Notes: generated from the sequence alone by a model not told the origin. A DNA stretch of 64,000 nucleotides from an uncultured Veillonella sp. (GCA_902478055.1 CABSJL010000004.1:1-64000), one strand, 5' to 3'; positions 33,643 through 43,518 are shown, counted from the stretch's first letter. Numbers and translations: made by a program.

Positions 33643-35034
33643 TTATTCCTCATTATCCAAATCCATTTCGGCCTTTAATTCCGACCGTTTTCGCCGTTCT
33701 CCACCATCGCCGTGAGCACGACGCCAAAGGGCTCCACTCATGATGGCCCCTTCACCAAATTTAGAGACCAACGAATCTAGCACGGTTGAAAGCTTCTCAT
33801 CTTTCTCGCCCGTTTCTATGGAGAATAAATCGTCCTGTACAATGCCTTCTGTTGAAAGTCCGCTGACTGTGACACCCAATAGCCGAATTGGTTTGTGCGG
33901 CATATCGAGAACGGATGTATCGAATTGAGGTAACGGTGCTGCGCCCATCATCTCTCGGTCATCCGCAAGCTGCCTATCACTAGCATTATCTATAATAGTG
34001 CTATCTATAATACGCTTAACATTACAACGATTCGATGGTCTACTATTAGACCTTTCACGCATGAGCTTGTTCCACAATAATACGGATGTATCGTAAATGA
34101 TACGTTCTTGGTCCGTAGCGGAATCGAGTCGTTTTTGACGGGATACGGTTTTAAAATCATTATACCGCACCTTAATGGATACGGTATGTCCCATCAAACC
34201 ATATTTGCGCAATCGTTTCGCTACGCGATTAGCAAAATAGTGAAGTTCTAAGTCGATAACAGCAGGATCCTCGACATCGCTTTCATAGGTTTCCTCATTA
34301 CCAACGGATTGGATTTGACGGTCCGGTTCTACAGGCCGTTCGTCGATGCCTCGGGCCAATTCCCAAATGCGGCGTGCCTGGTTACCTACATAAGGCACTA
34401 GTGGTTTCTCATCTGGCAAAGCTTGTACATCCTTAATCAAGGTAAATCCACCATCCTTAAGGCGACGTTCTGTGCTAGGGCCTACACCCCATATACGTTT
34501 AATGGGCAAATTAGCGAGGCTTTCACATTCCTTACCGTAAGGAATAACCACGAGTCCGTCAGGCTTGTCTAAATCGGAAGCCAATTTAGCAAGGAATTTA
34601 TTTGGTGCCAAGCCAGCCGAAATAATGAGCCCCGTTTCTTCAAACACACGGTCCTTAATGGCACGGCCCAAGGCCTTAGGGCCTGTGAATTTATGAGTGA
34701 TGCCCGTAACATCCAAAAAGGCTTCGTCTAGCGACAAAGGCTCGATGATGGGCGTAAATTCCTCCATCACCTTGTGGATGATATGAGAAATCTCCTTGTA
34801 GCGAGCCATATTGGGATATACATAAATACCATGGGGACACAGTTTTTTAGCCCGCGAAATGGGCATGGCCGAATGGACGCCAAATTTTCGGGCTTCATAG
34901 GATGCAGTGGCCACAACGCCACGTGAAGAAAGACCACCCACGATAACGGGGTGGCCTTTGTATTCAGGATGATCCAGTTGTTCTACGGATGCGAAGAAGG
35001 CATCCATATCAACATGCATAATCCAGCGTCTCAT
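33643..35034 (-). CDS. dinB: DNA polymerase IV (Y family)
   Basis: 463 residues. Translesion polymerase with the Y-family palm motifs HVDMDAFFASVE near 7 and LSLDEAFLDVTG near 100, the latter holding the catalytic Asp-Glu pair. The thumb has IWGVGPSTERRL, and the little-finger domain (about 240-360) follows. The C-terminus is longer than usual (the family is often 350-420) with a charged tail RRKRSELKAEMDLDNEE. It lies 2 bp after an ArsR-type regulator gene, so the two are co-transcribed, an unusual pairing. Confidence 0.95.
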   Translation of the reverse strand: MRRWIMHVDMDAFFASVEQLDHPEYKGHPVIVGGLSSRGVVATASYEARKFGVHSAMPISRAKKLCPHGIYVYPNMARYKEISHIIHKVMEEFTPIIEPLSLDEAFLDVTGITHKFTGPKALGRAIKDRVFEETGLIISAGLAPNKFLAKLASDLDKPDGLVVIPYGKECESLANLPIKRIWGVGPSTERRLKDGGFTLIKDVQALPDEKPLVPYVGNQARRIWELARGIDERPVEPDRQIQSVGNEETYESDVEDPAVIDLELHYFANRVAKRLRKYGLMGHTVSIKVRYNDFKTVSRQKRLDSATDQERIIYDTSVLLWNKLMRERSNSRPSNRCNVKRIIDSTIIDNASDRQLADDREMMGAAPLPQFDTSVLDMPHKPIRLLGVTVSGLSTEGIVQDDLFSIETGEKDEKLSTVLDSLVSKFGEGAIMSGALWRRAHGDGGERRKRSELKAEMDLDNEE

Positions 35035-35036
35035 GA

Positions 35037-35381
35037 TTACGCGTCTTTTTCGTGTTCATCAAGACGGCAGTATTTGATTTGTGCACAAATACATTCGTCT
35101 TTTGTTTTGTACAATTGTGGAATAATTTCCAAAATGTCACCAAATGTCTCTTCATTGATGGAATAACGAGTCCAAAGGCCATTACGTTGAGAATTTACAA
35201 CGCCAGCATCAATTAAGATTTTCATATGGTAGCTTAGTGTGGATTGAGACAAATTAAAGCTTGCCAAAATATCTGCTGCACACAACTCATTACAGGATAA
35301 CATATCTATGATATGTAATCTTGTTTCATCACTGAGCGCTTTAAAAATCGTTGCTAAACGTTCATAAGAAACTTCAACCAT
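35037..35381 (-). CDS. ArsR-family winged-helix regulator
   Basis: 114 residues. The ArsR winged helix spans about 5-85 (ALSDETRLHIIDMLSCNELCAADIL, FNLSQSTLSYHMKILIDAGVV). Cys residues in SCNELC (helix 3 region) and a second set near the C-terminus (CICAQIKYC) could ligate metal or metalloid. GAGGAG precedes the ATG at 35381. Being directly upstream of dinB, it may regulate its own operon. Confidence 0.88.
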   Translation of the reverse strand: MVEVSYERLATIFKALSDETRLHIIDMLSCNELCAADILASFNLSQSTLSYHMKILIDAGVVNSQRNGLWTRYSINEETFGDILEIIPQLYKTKDECICAQIKYCRLDEHEKDA

Positions 35382-35535
35382 AAGAAAACTCCTCAATATA
35401 CATCAAAAATTATCAATCTACTTTTATACTATTATATACTATTTTTATATCTAAATCTATTTTTTTCTTTTTATTCTCATTAAAATATTTTAATTGACTA
35501 ATTAAAATCCTTTATGAGGCGAAAAAAACACATAA

Positions 35536-35567
35536 AAGCGGAGACCCCATATTGAGAATCTCCGCTT
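35536..35567 (-). terminator. Intrinsic terminator of purA
   Basis: AAGCGGAGA (35536-35544) pairs with TCTCCGCTT (35559-35567), followed by TTTATGTG on the minus strand. Confidence 0.78.
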
Positions 35568-35682
35568 ATTATTTATGTAGATATGTTAACGGTCATACAG
35601 ATTACCATCTGTTACATACTAATTGGCAATTAGAGCATTCATACACTAATGACAATCAGAATATATTATACACTAAGATCAA

Positions 35683-36990
<1,308 letters not shown>

Positions 36991-37087
36991 TCAAATTAAT
37001 CCATAGTTATTATACAACATAATGGCAAAGCACGGAATGACTAAATAAAGAGTTTAATCTAAACACACCTATATATATGCCCTTACG

Positions 37088-37383
37088 AATTAGTACAGGC
37101 CTGTAGTAATTCTAAAGATAGGGATATACGGTCCCCTGCAAATTAGTACACGCCTGTTCTAATTCTAAAAACAGGCATATAGGGGCCCCTCCTACAAATT
37201 AGTACACGCCTGTTCTAATTCTACAAACAGGGTTACAGGGGCCCCACCTACAAATTAGTACACGCCTGTTCTAATTCTACAAACAGGGTTATAGGGGCCC
37301 CTAAAAATTAGAACAGGCCTGTTCTAATTTTAAAGACGTATATTATACATCCCCAAGAATTAGCACAAGCCTGTACTGTATAA
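37088..37383. repeat. Tandem array 1 of a 52-56 bp palindrome-bearing repeat
   Basis: Six units start at 37088, 37141, 37197, 37253, 37306 and 37358 (the last degenerate). Each begins with a 24-bp palindrome of the form AATTAG-N-ACA-N-GCCTGT then mirrored TAATT; the unit at 37306-37329 is a perfect 24-bp palindrome around AGGCCT. Units 2-5 also have a second palindrome, AGGGGCCCCT or close, in the linker. It lies between purA and the MFS gene. Confidence 0.85.
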
Positions 37384-37391
37384 CAATTATT

Positions 37392-38543
37392 TTATTTTGG
37401 TTCTTTCAACCAGAAGCTCATTAGTAACCCTATCGCACCAACAGGTATCAAGGTCATTAACGCTGTTTGTACGTCGTAAATATCTGCTAAATGTCCAATA
37501 TATGGTGCTACGAGGCCACCTAATGTAATGCCGAGGCCCAATGTAATACCTGATGCAAAGCCTGCATTTTTAGCAAGGTATTTTTGACCTAAAACGGTAA
37601 TAGGTCCATATTGTGAGAATACGCCAAAGGCCATTGGTATCATGGCGCCAAAGAATCCCCATGCATTCGGTACGAAGATAAACACTAATACAGATGGTAA
37701 AAATATAATATTACCTAAGCGCACTGTTTTTAGAAAGCCTAGCTTATCCGATAGTGCACCACCCATATAGGTGAGGACAGCCCCCATGGCAAAGTACATA
37801 GTAAGTGCCAAGCTCGATGCACCGGCTTCGCCATTGATAACGGTAATGTATAAAATCGGTATAAAAATCGATAATACGGAGAACAAAATTGATCGAGATG
37901 CAATAACGAAAAATAGCTTTGTAAAACTCACCCAATCGTTTATGCCCGTATTGTCACCCTTAATTTGACTTTCACATTCACGCGCATCTTCGGCCTCAGT
38001 AGTATGACCTGTGAAAGCATATAGATATAGCAATACGCCGAGCGCGGCAATAGCCGTAAACACCCAGAGGAATTGGCCGCCAAAGACATAAACACCACCA
38101 GCAATGAGCGGCCCTAAGGCAAAACCAGCGCTGCCACCAACCGCAAAGCGCCCCATGGCATTGCCAATCTCGTGAGATTGTGTACGATTTACAAGAAGAG
38201 CCGCCTCAGGATGGAATAGTGCAGCCCCAACTCCAGACATAAGTGCCAAGGCCAAAATCATTTCATAACTCGTAGCCAGTGCAATGGCACTAATCGATAC
38301 GAGCGTCACCGCAAAACCTACAGGAATAAACCACGGCACACGCCACCGGTCAGCCACATACCCAAGCACAGGCTGCGCAATAGACGCCACAATGGTATTA
38401 CAGAAAATAATCGCCGCCGATTGATAATAATTGAGATTAAAATTAGCAATAAAAAACGGGATTAATGCAGCAAGAGAACCTTGACCGAAATCGTTAATGC
38501 AATGAAAGATAGGCGGTGCGTATTTTCTTATGGTGCTTTTCAT
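37392..38543 (-). CDS. MFS transporter, fosmidomycin-resistance (Fsr) type
   Basis: 383 residues with about twelve membrane segments. The N-terminus CINDFGQGSLAALIPF and the GYVADRW loop-2/3 motif, plus GAALFHPEAALL in segment 4, match the Fsr/YfnC group of major facilitator exporters. The central cytoplasmic loop (about 178-200, AEDARECESQIKGD) divides the two halves. The drug specificity cannot be read from sequence. AAGGAGG precedes the ATG; the repeat array lies just past its stop. Confidence 0.88.
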   Translation of the reverse strand: MKSTIRKYAPPIFHCINDFGQGSLAALIPFFIANFNLNYYQSAAIIFCNTIVASIAQPVLGYVADRWRVPWFIPVGFAVTLVSISAIALATSYEMILALALMSGVGAALFHPEAALLVNRTQSHEIGNAMGRFAVGGSAGFALGPLIAGGVYVFGGQFLWVFTAIAALGVLLYLYAFTGHTTEAEDARECESQIKGDNTGINDWVSFTKLFFVIASRSILFSVLSIFIPILYITVINGEAGASSLALTMYFAMGAVLTYMGGALSDKLGFLKTVRLGNIIFLPSVLVFIFVPNAWGFFGAMIPMAFGVFSQYGPITVLGQKYLAKNAGFASGITLGLGITLGGLVAPYIGHLADIYDVQTALMTLIPVGAIGLLMSFWLKEPK

Positions 38544-38584
38544 GTATCCTCCTTTTATTGGGATAAATCAACAACTATAGCTAT

Positions 38585-38678
38585 GGATGATGAGGCTCCA
38601 AAAAACTCCACCGGCCGGGTCTGACTACGCCCTCCGGGCTTCGCAGGGCCAAAGTCGTTTTTTGAACCCTCATCATCC
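38585..38678. repeat. Long hairpin element B (conserved-core family)
   Basis: Outer arms GGATGATGAGG (38585-38595) and CCTCATCATCC (38668-38678) pair perfectly, inner arms CAAAAAAC (38599-38606) and GTTTTTTG (38657-38664) also pair, and the core has CACCGGCCGGGTCTGA, a GCCC-TCC-GGGC mini-hairpin and AGGGCCAAAGTCG. Same orientation as element A. Confidence 0.8.
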
Positions 38679-39043
38679 ATCATTCAAAACGTTTTCGCCC
38701 TTATCCCCATACCAAGCATGCTAAACAAAAACCCCATAACAAAATACACACTAGGGCGAAACACAAAGTCGTTTTTTTACTTAGCCTATCCCCTTTCTAA
38801 CTACTAATAATATGAAGCACCGTAAGAAAATACGGCACTTGCGATAAACAAAAAAGGACGGATACCTTCCTCAAAACGACTTCGGGTCCCGCTTTAGCGG
38901 AATAGCGTGTCAGCTTTTTCTCGTCCCAATGGCTCATTTCGGCATAGAATCTATAGCGAAAAAGGACGGGTACCCTTCTCAAAACGACTTTGCCCTGTCT
39001 GCCTCTATGGCTCGTTTTCGGCATAGAAGATTTAATGCAAAAA
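38679..39043. repeat. Cluster of degenerate hairpin-element copies
   Basis: No gene. Core fragments AAAACGACTT or its complement occur near 38768-38778, 38873-38883 and 38980-38990. The copy at 38856-38926 retains GGACG/CGTCC outer arms and a CCGC-TTTA-GCGG centre. Two linkers share ATGGCTC, then TTCGGCATAGAA (38929-38950 and 39007-39028). T runs follow the arms on the minus strand, as in terminators. An open frame across 38797-39024 is made of these repeats and is not a gene. Confidence 0.65.
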
Positions 39044-39117
39044 GGATGGTCCGTTCAGAAAACGACTTCGGGCTCCGCGTAGCGCAGTAGCGTGTCGGCT
39101 TTCTGGACGGACCATCC
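39044..39117 (-). terminator. Long hairpin element G, likely purB terminator
   Basis: GGATGGTCCGT (39044-39054) pairs perfectly with ACGGACCATCC (39107-39117) and the stem goes on through CAGAAA/TTTCTG. On the minus strand TTTTTGC follows, the form of an intrinsic terminator, 14 bp past the purB stop. The loop holds the family core ACGACTTCGGG ... AGCGTGTCGGC. Confidence 0.75.
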
Positions 39118-39130
39118 TATACATTAAGGA

Positions 39131-40426
39131 TTATAGGCCGAAACGAGCCATTATTGTATCTACGTGTTTCAATAGTTTATATGGATCGAAGCATGCATCG
39201 ATTTCTTCGTCGGTCATGTATTTTTTGATGTTTTCATCGGATTTTAGACCTGTAGCGAAGTCTTTGCCTTCGAGCCAGCGTTCCATAGCGTGTTTTTGTA
39301 CCCAACGGTATGCTTCGTCACGTACGGCACCTTTGTCTACGAGGTGTGTCAAAATTGTTTGGCTGAATACAAGGCCACCTGTAAGGTTAAGGTTTTTAAG
39401 CATTGTTTCAGGGTATACCAACAATTTATCGATGGTACGGATTGTTAGGTGAAGCATGTAGTTCAACGCGATGGTTGCATCTGGTAAGATAACGCGTTCT
39501 ACAGAGCTATGGGAGATGTCGCGTTCATGCCACAAAGCTTGGTCTTCGTACGCAGATTGTGCATAACCACGCAATAAACGAGCCATACCACAAATTCTTT
39601 CACAAGTGATAGGATTACGTTTATGAGGCATCGCGGAGGAACCTTTTTGTTTAGGGCTAAAGTATTCTTCCGCTTCGCGCACTTCGGTACGTTGCAAGTG
39701 ACGGATTTCCAAAGCGATTTTATCCAATGTACCGCCTACAACAGCAATGGTGGACAATAGTTCAGCGTGACGGTCACGTTGTACGACTTGGGTCGCGATT
39801 TTAACAGGTTCAAGGCCTAGTTTTTCACATACGTATTGTTCTACGAATGGGTCGATGTTGGAGTATGTACCAACAGCACCGGACAATTTACCAACAGCAA
39901 CACTTTTACGAGCATGTTCCATGCGTTCGATATCGCGTTCTACCTCTGCCATCCAAAGGCAAAGTTTTAAACCGAATGTAGTAGGTTCGCCGTGAATACC
40001 GTGAGTACGACCAATCATAGGCGTATGTTTGAATTCTGCAGCACGACGGCGCAATACAGCGTGTAATTGTTTCAAATCTTCAATCAAAATATCGCAAGAT
40101 TGTTTCATCATATAGCCAAGTGCAGTATCCTTAACGTCTGTGGATGTCAAGCCAAGATGAATGTATTTAGCCGCTTCAGGGCCTACATATTCGCCCACAG
40201 CAGTCACAAAGGAAATGATGTCATGATTTGTTTCACGTTCGATTTCGTGAATTCTTTCAACATCAAAATTGCCCTTTTCCCGAATGATTTTTGCCGCTTC
40301 CTTCGGAATCACGCCAAGCTCAGCTTGCGCTTCAGATGCCAATGTTTCAACCAATAACATTGTGTCGAACTCGTTGCGTTCGCTCCAAATATGGCCCATT
40401 TCTTCTCGTGTATAACGTGGTATCAT
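39131..40426 (-). CDS. purB: Adenylosuccinate lyase
   Basis: 431 residues. Cleaves SAICAR and adenylosuccinate, releasing fumarate. The fumarase/aspartase superfamily signature GSSAMPHKRNPITCE lies near 262, with TSTDVKDTA near 93 and GRTHGIHGEPTTFG near 138. The released fumarate can feed the reductive branch of this organism's metabolism. AAAGGAG precedes the ATG. It is a single gene; purA is nearby but separated by the MFS gene and repeats. GTGAAAGC (40444-40451) lies in its leader. Confidence 0.97.
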   Translation of the reverse strand: MIPRYTREEMGHIWSERNEFDTMLLVETLASEAQAELGVIPKEAAKIIREKGNFDVERIHEIERETNHDIISFVTAVGEYVGPEAAKYIHLGLTSTDVKDTALGYMMKQSCDILIEDLKQLHAVLRRRAAEFKHTPMIGRTHGIHGEPTTFGLKLCLWMAEVERDIERMEHARKSVAVGKLSGAVGTYSNIDPFVEQYVCEKLGLEPVKIATQVVQRDRHAELLSTIAVVGGTLDKIALEIRHLQRTEVREAEEYFSPKQKGSSAMPHKRNPITCERICGMARLLRGYAQSAYEDQALWHERDISHSSVERVILPDATIALNYMLHLTIRTIDKLLVYPETMLKNLNLTGGLVFSQTILTHLVDKGAVRDEAYRWVQKHAMERWLEGKDFATGLKSDENIKKYMTDEEIDACFDPYKLLKHVDTIMARFGL

Positions 40427-40627
40427 GATGTCTCCTTTGCATGGTGAAAGCTAGATTTTTTATATAATAATTGTACCATATGTAAAAGCTTGGTTCAATA
40501 AATCTTATGCAATTTTCCGAATAATATATATATTAGCATTTCTTAATGTTCGGTATTTTGTAATTAAGTTGAAATTGTACTAATAGTTCCATACCGCACA
40601 TACACTTCAACATATTATTTCTATCTG

Positions 40628-40706
40628 GCATTGTATTTCTCCTTCGGCATTTTTTTGGTATTGTATTTCTCTTTCGGCATTTTATTTCGGTATTGTATTT
40701 ATATAT
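40628..40706. repeat. Imperfect tandem repeat, unit about 30 bp
   Basis: About 2.7 copies of GGTATTGTATTTCTCTTTCG plus GCATTTTATTT-like sequence. It occupies the intergenic region upstream of the small membrane protein gene at 40801. No gene between purB and that gene. Confidence 0.65.
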
Positions 40707-40800
40707 AGATTGATTTGTAATTTGTTATTATAATAGTAATGTATAAATAAGTTATATCTCGTATCAACATACTAATAATACACACATATAGGAGTACATC

Positions 40801-41205
40801 ATGGCGAAGAAACAACGCAAAGAACGCATACAACAACCTAAAGAATCTCAAACAGCAGGGACTTTAATGAAATTATTTTTCCTCATCAGTTTTGTCGTCC
40901 TCGGCCTATTCGTGTTTAACGATATGCCTATCAACTGGATTTTAGGTGTATATGTAATCGATATCTTAGTGTCGCTCGCCTATGTGGCTTTCAACAGAAA
41001 CCGCATCACCACATCCGATGTGGTGCATACGAATGTGCGTCGCATCGTATCGTTCTTGATTATGCTCATCACCATGTTCTTCTACGCCTTTGCATTGTGG
41101 CGCGTCGATCAATATACTACACAAATGCAAGTGACATTGTTCATCGGTGGCGTCATCATTTACTATGCGGTGTTCAACAGCACGAAAACAGCTTTAAAAA
41201 AGTAA
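40801..41205 (+). CDS. Small integral membrane protein of unknown function
   Basis: 134 residues. A basic cytoplasmic N-terminus (KKQRKERIQQPKE) precedes four membrane segments (about 22-40, 45-63, 82-101, 109-127). No recognised domain. GGAG lies upstream of the ATG. It is monocistronic and flanked by tandem repeats on both sides (40628-40706 and 41218-41311). Confidence 0.7.
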   Translation: MAKKQRKERIQQPKESQTAGTLMKLFFLISFVVLGLFVFNDMPINWILGVYVIDILVSLAYVAFNRNRITTSDVVHTNVRRIVSFLIMLITMFFYAFALWRVDQYTTQMQVTLFIGGVIIYYAVFNSTKTALKK

Positions 41206-41217
41206 GTAGTTAAATAG

Positions 41218-41311
41218 CGGACTCACAACATAGCACGTAGTCGAACAAGAAACTCATAAATTAGCATGTATTCGAATAACGGATTTCTAAAATAGCAAGT
41301 AATAGACATAA
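41218..41311. repeat. Three degenerate 31-bp tandem repeats
   Basis: Units start near 41218, 41249 and 41280 with the pattern CGGACTC-ACAA-ATAGCACGTAGTCGAA (variants: TTAGCATGTATTCGAA, ATAGCAAGTAATAGAC). They sit between the membrane protein gene and the terminator. Confidence 0.5.
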
Positions 41312-41313
41312 CA

Positions 41314-41361
41314 AAAGAGGCATATCTTACATACGTTCTTGTATGTTAGGTATGCCTCTTT
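41314..41361. terminator. Bidirectional terminator overlapping the tonB stop
   Basis: AAAGAGGCATA at the left pairs with TATGCCTCTTT at the right, with a second inner helix ACATAC/GTATGT. The right arm ends in the TonB gene's stop codon (41360-41362). It serves the convergent genes. Confidence 0.8.
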
Positions 41362-42172
41362 ATTGTCCTAGTACAACAGGAATGGCAAGGGATACGACTT
41401 GTCCTCGTTTATTGACAATGCTACCGCTAGTCTTGATGATACGGATGGCTTCATCTCGTACATCGGGAGGAACGGAATCCTCTACGATACGCGGTGTATT
41501 AACGCCGACGATAACATTGCCATTGGCGTCAAAGTTAACGCGCACAACGGCTTCGCCGCGCACGGATGATGCTTGGCCTTGTTCTTTCACTTGGCGCAAA
41601 TATTCCGTAGGGTTAATATCCGATTGTTCAAGCCATGCCCGTTGACCCGGCGTCAGCAAATTAAGCGCATCTGCAAAAAAGGATAGGTCTTTATCTGTAT
41701 TGTCGCGACCATTACCTTGTGCATTGGGGTCCGTCGATACGTCGTTGCCTACTAATTTCTTTTGTTGTTCCTGTTTTTGATGGGTTACAACACCTGTCTC
41801 ACCGCCAGTGGCCTCAGATTCAATAGCCTTTGGAACAGCCCATTCCCGTTTTGTAGTCGGTGCTGGTTGTTCTGTGTCTATCTTTTTCTGTGGTTCTACG
41901 GTGTTAACAGGCGGTTTAGTTTCTTGTGTCTGGGCTACCGACGCAGGTGCATCGGCAGGCGGTTTTGCCTCCTCTGACGGCGGCGTTACCGTTGGATGCT
42001 CCTCGGCGTGTTCGCTTTCACCAGCATCAGCCAAATCAAAGCTAATTTCAGCTGCCTCTTGTCCTGCACCAGTACCGCCCATGCCCTTTAGTGAAAGCCC
42101 CATCCCCGTTATCATGAGGATGCTGATACACAGGGATATCAAAAACGGTCGAAAATAATGCGATTCAAACAT
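41360..42172 (-). CDS. TonB-family energy transducer
   Basis: 270 residues. One N-terminal membrane segment (about 8-28), a long Pro/Glu/Thr-rich periplasmic spacer (about 45-150) and a C-terminal TonB-like domain (about 190-270, with VRGEAVVRVNFDANGNVIVGV). It would carry proton-motive energy from ExbBD to outer-membrane receptors, or act as a TolA-like envelope protein. No receptor gene is adjacent. GGAAGTGA precedes the ATG at 42172. Third gene of the exbB-exbD-tonB operon. Confidence 0.85.
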   Translation of the reverse strand: MFESHYFRPFLISLCISILMITGMGLSLKGMGGTGAGQEAAEISFDLADAGESEHAEEHPTVTPPSEEAKPPADAPASVAQTQETKPPVNTVEPQKKIDTEQPAPTTKREWAVPKAIESEATGGETGVVTHQKQEQQKKLVGNDVSTDPNAQGNGRDNTDKDLSFFADALNLLTPGQRAWLEQSDINPTEYLRQVKEQGQASSVRGEAVVRVNFDANGNVIVGVNTPRIVEDSVPPDVRDEAIRIIKTSGSIVNKRGQVVSLAIPVVLGQ

Positions 42173-42176
42173 AGAA

Positions 42177-42581
42177 TCACTTCCGATCCGTAGCGACACT
42201 AATGTACTTAGCGCCGTTTACTTTCAGCATATCGAGAAGGGCGATGACCTCGTTGTAATACACATCCTTAGACGCGCGAATGACAAAGGCCTGACGCGGC
42301 GTGGTCCGCACGATATCCTGCACCTCTTGAGACAGATTGTCCGCAGAAATTTCGCGGTTATCGATATAAAGTTTATGCGATGTGGTAAGGGTAATGATGA
42401 TCGGCTCAATGGATTTAGCCGTCGAAGTCGATGTGGATGGTAGATTTAACGGGATTTGTTGCTCCGTATTCATGTATAAGGTGCCGACCATGAAGAATAC
42501 CAATAGGAAAAATACGATATCAATCATAGGGATGATCATGATGGTCGGTTCTTTTTTCACTCCTAATGTGCGGCGTCTCAT
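42177..42581 (-). CDS. exbD: ExbD/TolR-family biopolymer transport protein
   Basis: 134 residues. One N-terminal membrane helix (about 15-35) holds the essential Asp in MIPMIDIVFFLLVFFM, and a periplasmic ExbD/TolR domain follows (about 45-134, with VQDIVRTTPRQAFVIRASKDV). It partners ExbB as the proton channel stator. The start overlaps the exbB stop by 4 bp (ATGA), so translation is coupled. TolR and ExbD cannot be told apart by sequence here; the TonB-like neighbour favours ExbD. Confidence 0.9.
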   Translation of the reverse strand: MRRRTLGVKKEPTIMIIPMIDIVFFLLVFFMVGTLYMNTEQQIPLNLPSTSTSTAKSIEPIIITLTTSHKLYIDNREISADNLSQEVQDIVRTTPRQAFVIRASKDVYYNEVIALLDMLKVNGAKYISVATDRK

Positions 42582-43183
42582 AGGTCATGTTCCTCGTTGT
42601 ACGCATCGAGGATGCTGCCACATTCATGTTCTAAGGCTACGACGAAATCATTCACCTTCGCTGCACAATAACTATGAAAAGCGAGGGCAATGATAGCCAC
42701 CGTAAGACCTGTAGCAGTAGCTACTAAGGCTTCGGATACACCGCCTGTGATGATGGTTGGGGCCCCAATATCGCCGCCTACAACGGCAAAGGCGCGAATC
42801 ATACCGAGAACGGTACCGAGCAAGCCGAGCAACGGTGCCATAGTAACAATCATGCTGAGCCAGCCAAGGCCGCGTTTCAAACGTTCATCGGTATAGCCTA
42901 CCAAATCTTGCAATCGGTTTTCTAAACCATTGTAGTTTTTTGCACTGCGCAAAGCCTTTGCAAAGAGAGTGCCTAGATTTTGTGTATCTCGTTCCAATAC
43001 GGTTGGAAGCATAATCCAACCTGGATGATTATTTAGAACAGCAGTAAATTGGTGCATATCCTTACGAAATTTGCGGTATAAAAAGAATCGTTCTATACCA
43101 ATCATTAGTGTCACCACAAGGAAAATAACGAGTGGATACATAACAAAACCACCAGCTACAAATAAATGTGTAATACTACTCAT
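42578..43183 (-). CDS. exbB: ExbB/TolQ/MotA-family proton channel protein
   Basis: 201 residues with three membrane helices: about 8-28, 110-132 and 145-170. The MotA/TolQ/ExbB domain covers 70-190, with GWLSMIVTMAPLLGLLGTVLGMI and SEALVATATGLTVAIIA. First gene of the operon with exbD and the TonB gene. The ATG at 43183 is chosen for GGAGG 7 nt upstream. A 10-bp inverted repeat 100 bp upstream may be the operator. Confidence 0.9.
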   Translation of the reverse strand: MSSITHLFVAGGFVMYPLVIFLVVTLMIGIERFFLYRKFRKDMHQFTAVLNNHPGWIMLPTVLERDTQNLGTLFAKALRSAKNYNGLENRLQDLVGYTDERLKRGLGWLSMIVTMAPLLGLLGTVLGMIRAFAVVGGDIGAPTIITGGVSEALVATATGLTVAIIALAFHSYCAAKVNDFVVALEHECGSILDAYNEEHDL

Positions 43184-43283
43184 ACTAACCTCCAAAACCC
43201 ACACCGATTTAGGCTCTTATCTAATAATTATACCACGTTTTTACACATCAAAACATATGGGGCTTACGATAGATGAGTAAAAA

Positions 43284-43329
43284 TATACTAGTTGATGTAT
43301 ACAATCTGACAAAAATCTTAACTAGTATA
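43284..43329 (-). promoter_or_regulatory. Inverted repeat upstream of the exbBD operon
   Basis: TATACTAGTT (43284-43293) and AACTAGTATA (43320-43329) are a perfect 10-bp inverted repeat with a 26-bp spacer. It lies about 100 bp before the exbB start, where a promoter or operator is expected. It does not match a Fur box well. Confidence 0.4.
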
Positions 43330-43346
43330 AGAAAATATACAAAAGG

Positions 43347-43386
43347 GGCTACATCAATAGACATGCTAATTGATGTAGCCTTTTTT
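43347..43386. terminator. Intrinsic terminator
   Basis: GGCTACATCAAT (43347-43358) and ATTGATGTAGCC (43369-43380) form a perfect stem. TTTTTT follows on the plus strand and CCCCTTTTG on the minus strand. It lies downstream of the minus-strand lipoprotein gene, yet the stronger T run faces the plus strand, where no gene is seen. Confidence 0.75.
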
Positions 43387-43518
43387 AGTACAATTTTATG
43401 TACCTTTGTATGAATTTTTAATATATACCATTTATATTGTGCACGCTATGAAGCGCAGGCTTTCATAAATGGCACAGAATCGATTCGTACATAGATGCTA
43501 TTCGTACATGGCAAGATA

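Noticed and set aside
37088..37383. CRISPR-like spacing of repeats (also 58394-58579)
   Set aside because: The linkers between repeats resemble one another within each array and the repeats are full palindromes, so these are tandem repeats. No cas gene is present.
38797..39024. 75-codon open frame on the minus strand
   Set aside because: It is made of degenerate hairpin-element copies, including the repeated CGACTT core, and has no ribosome site.
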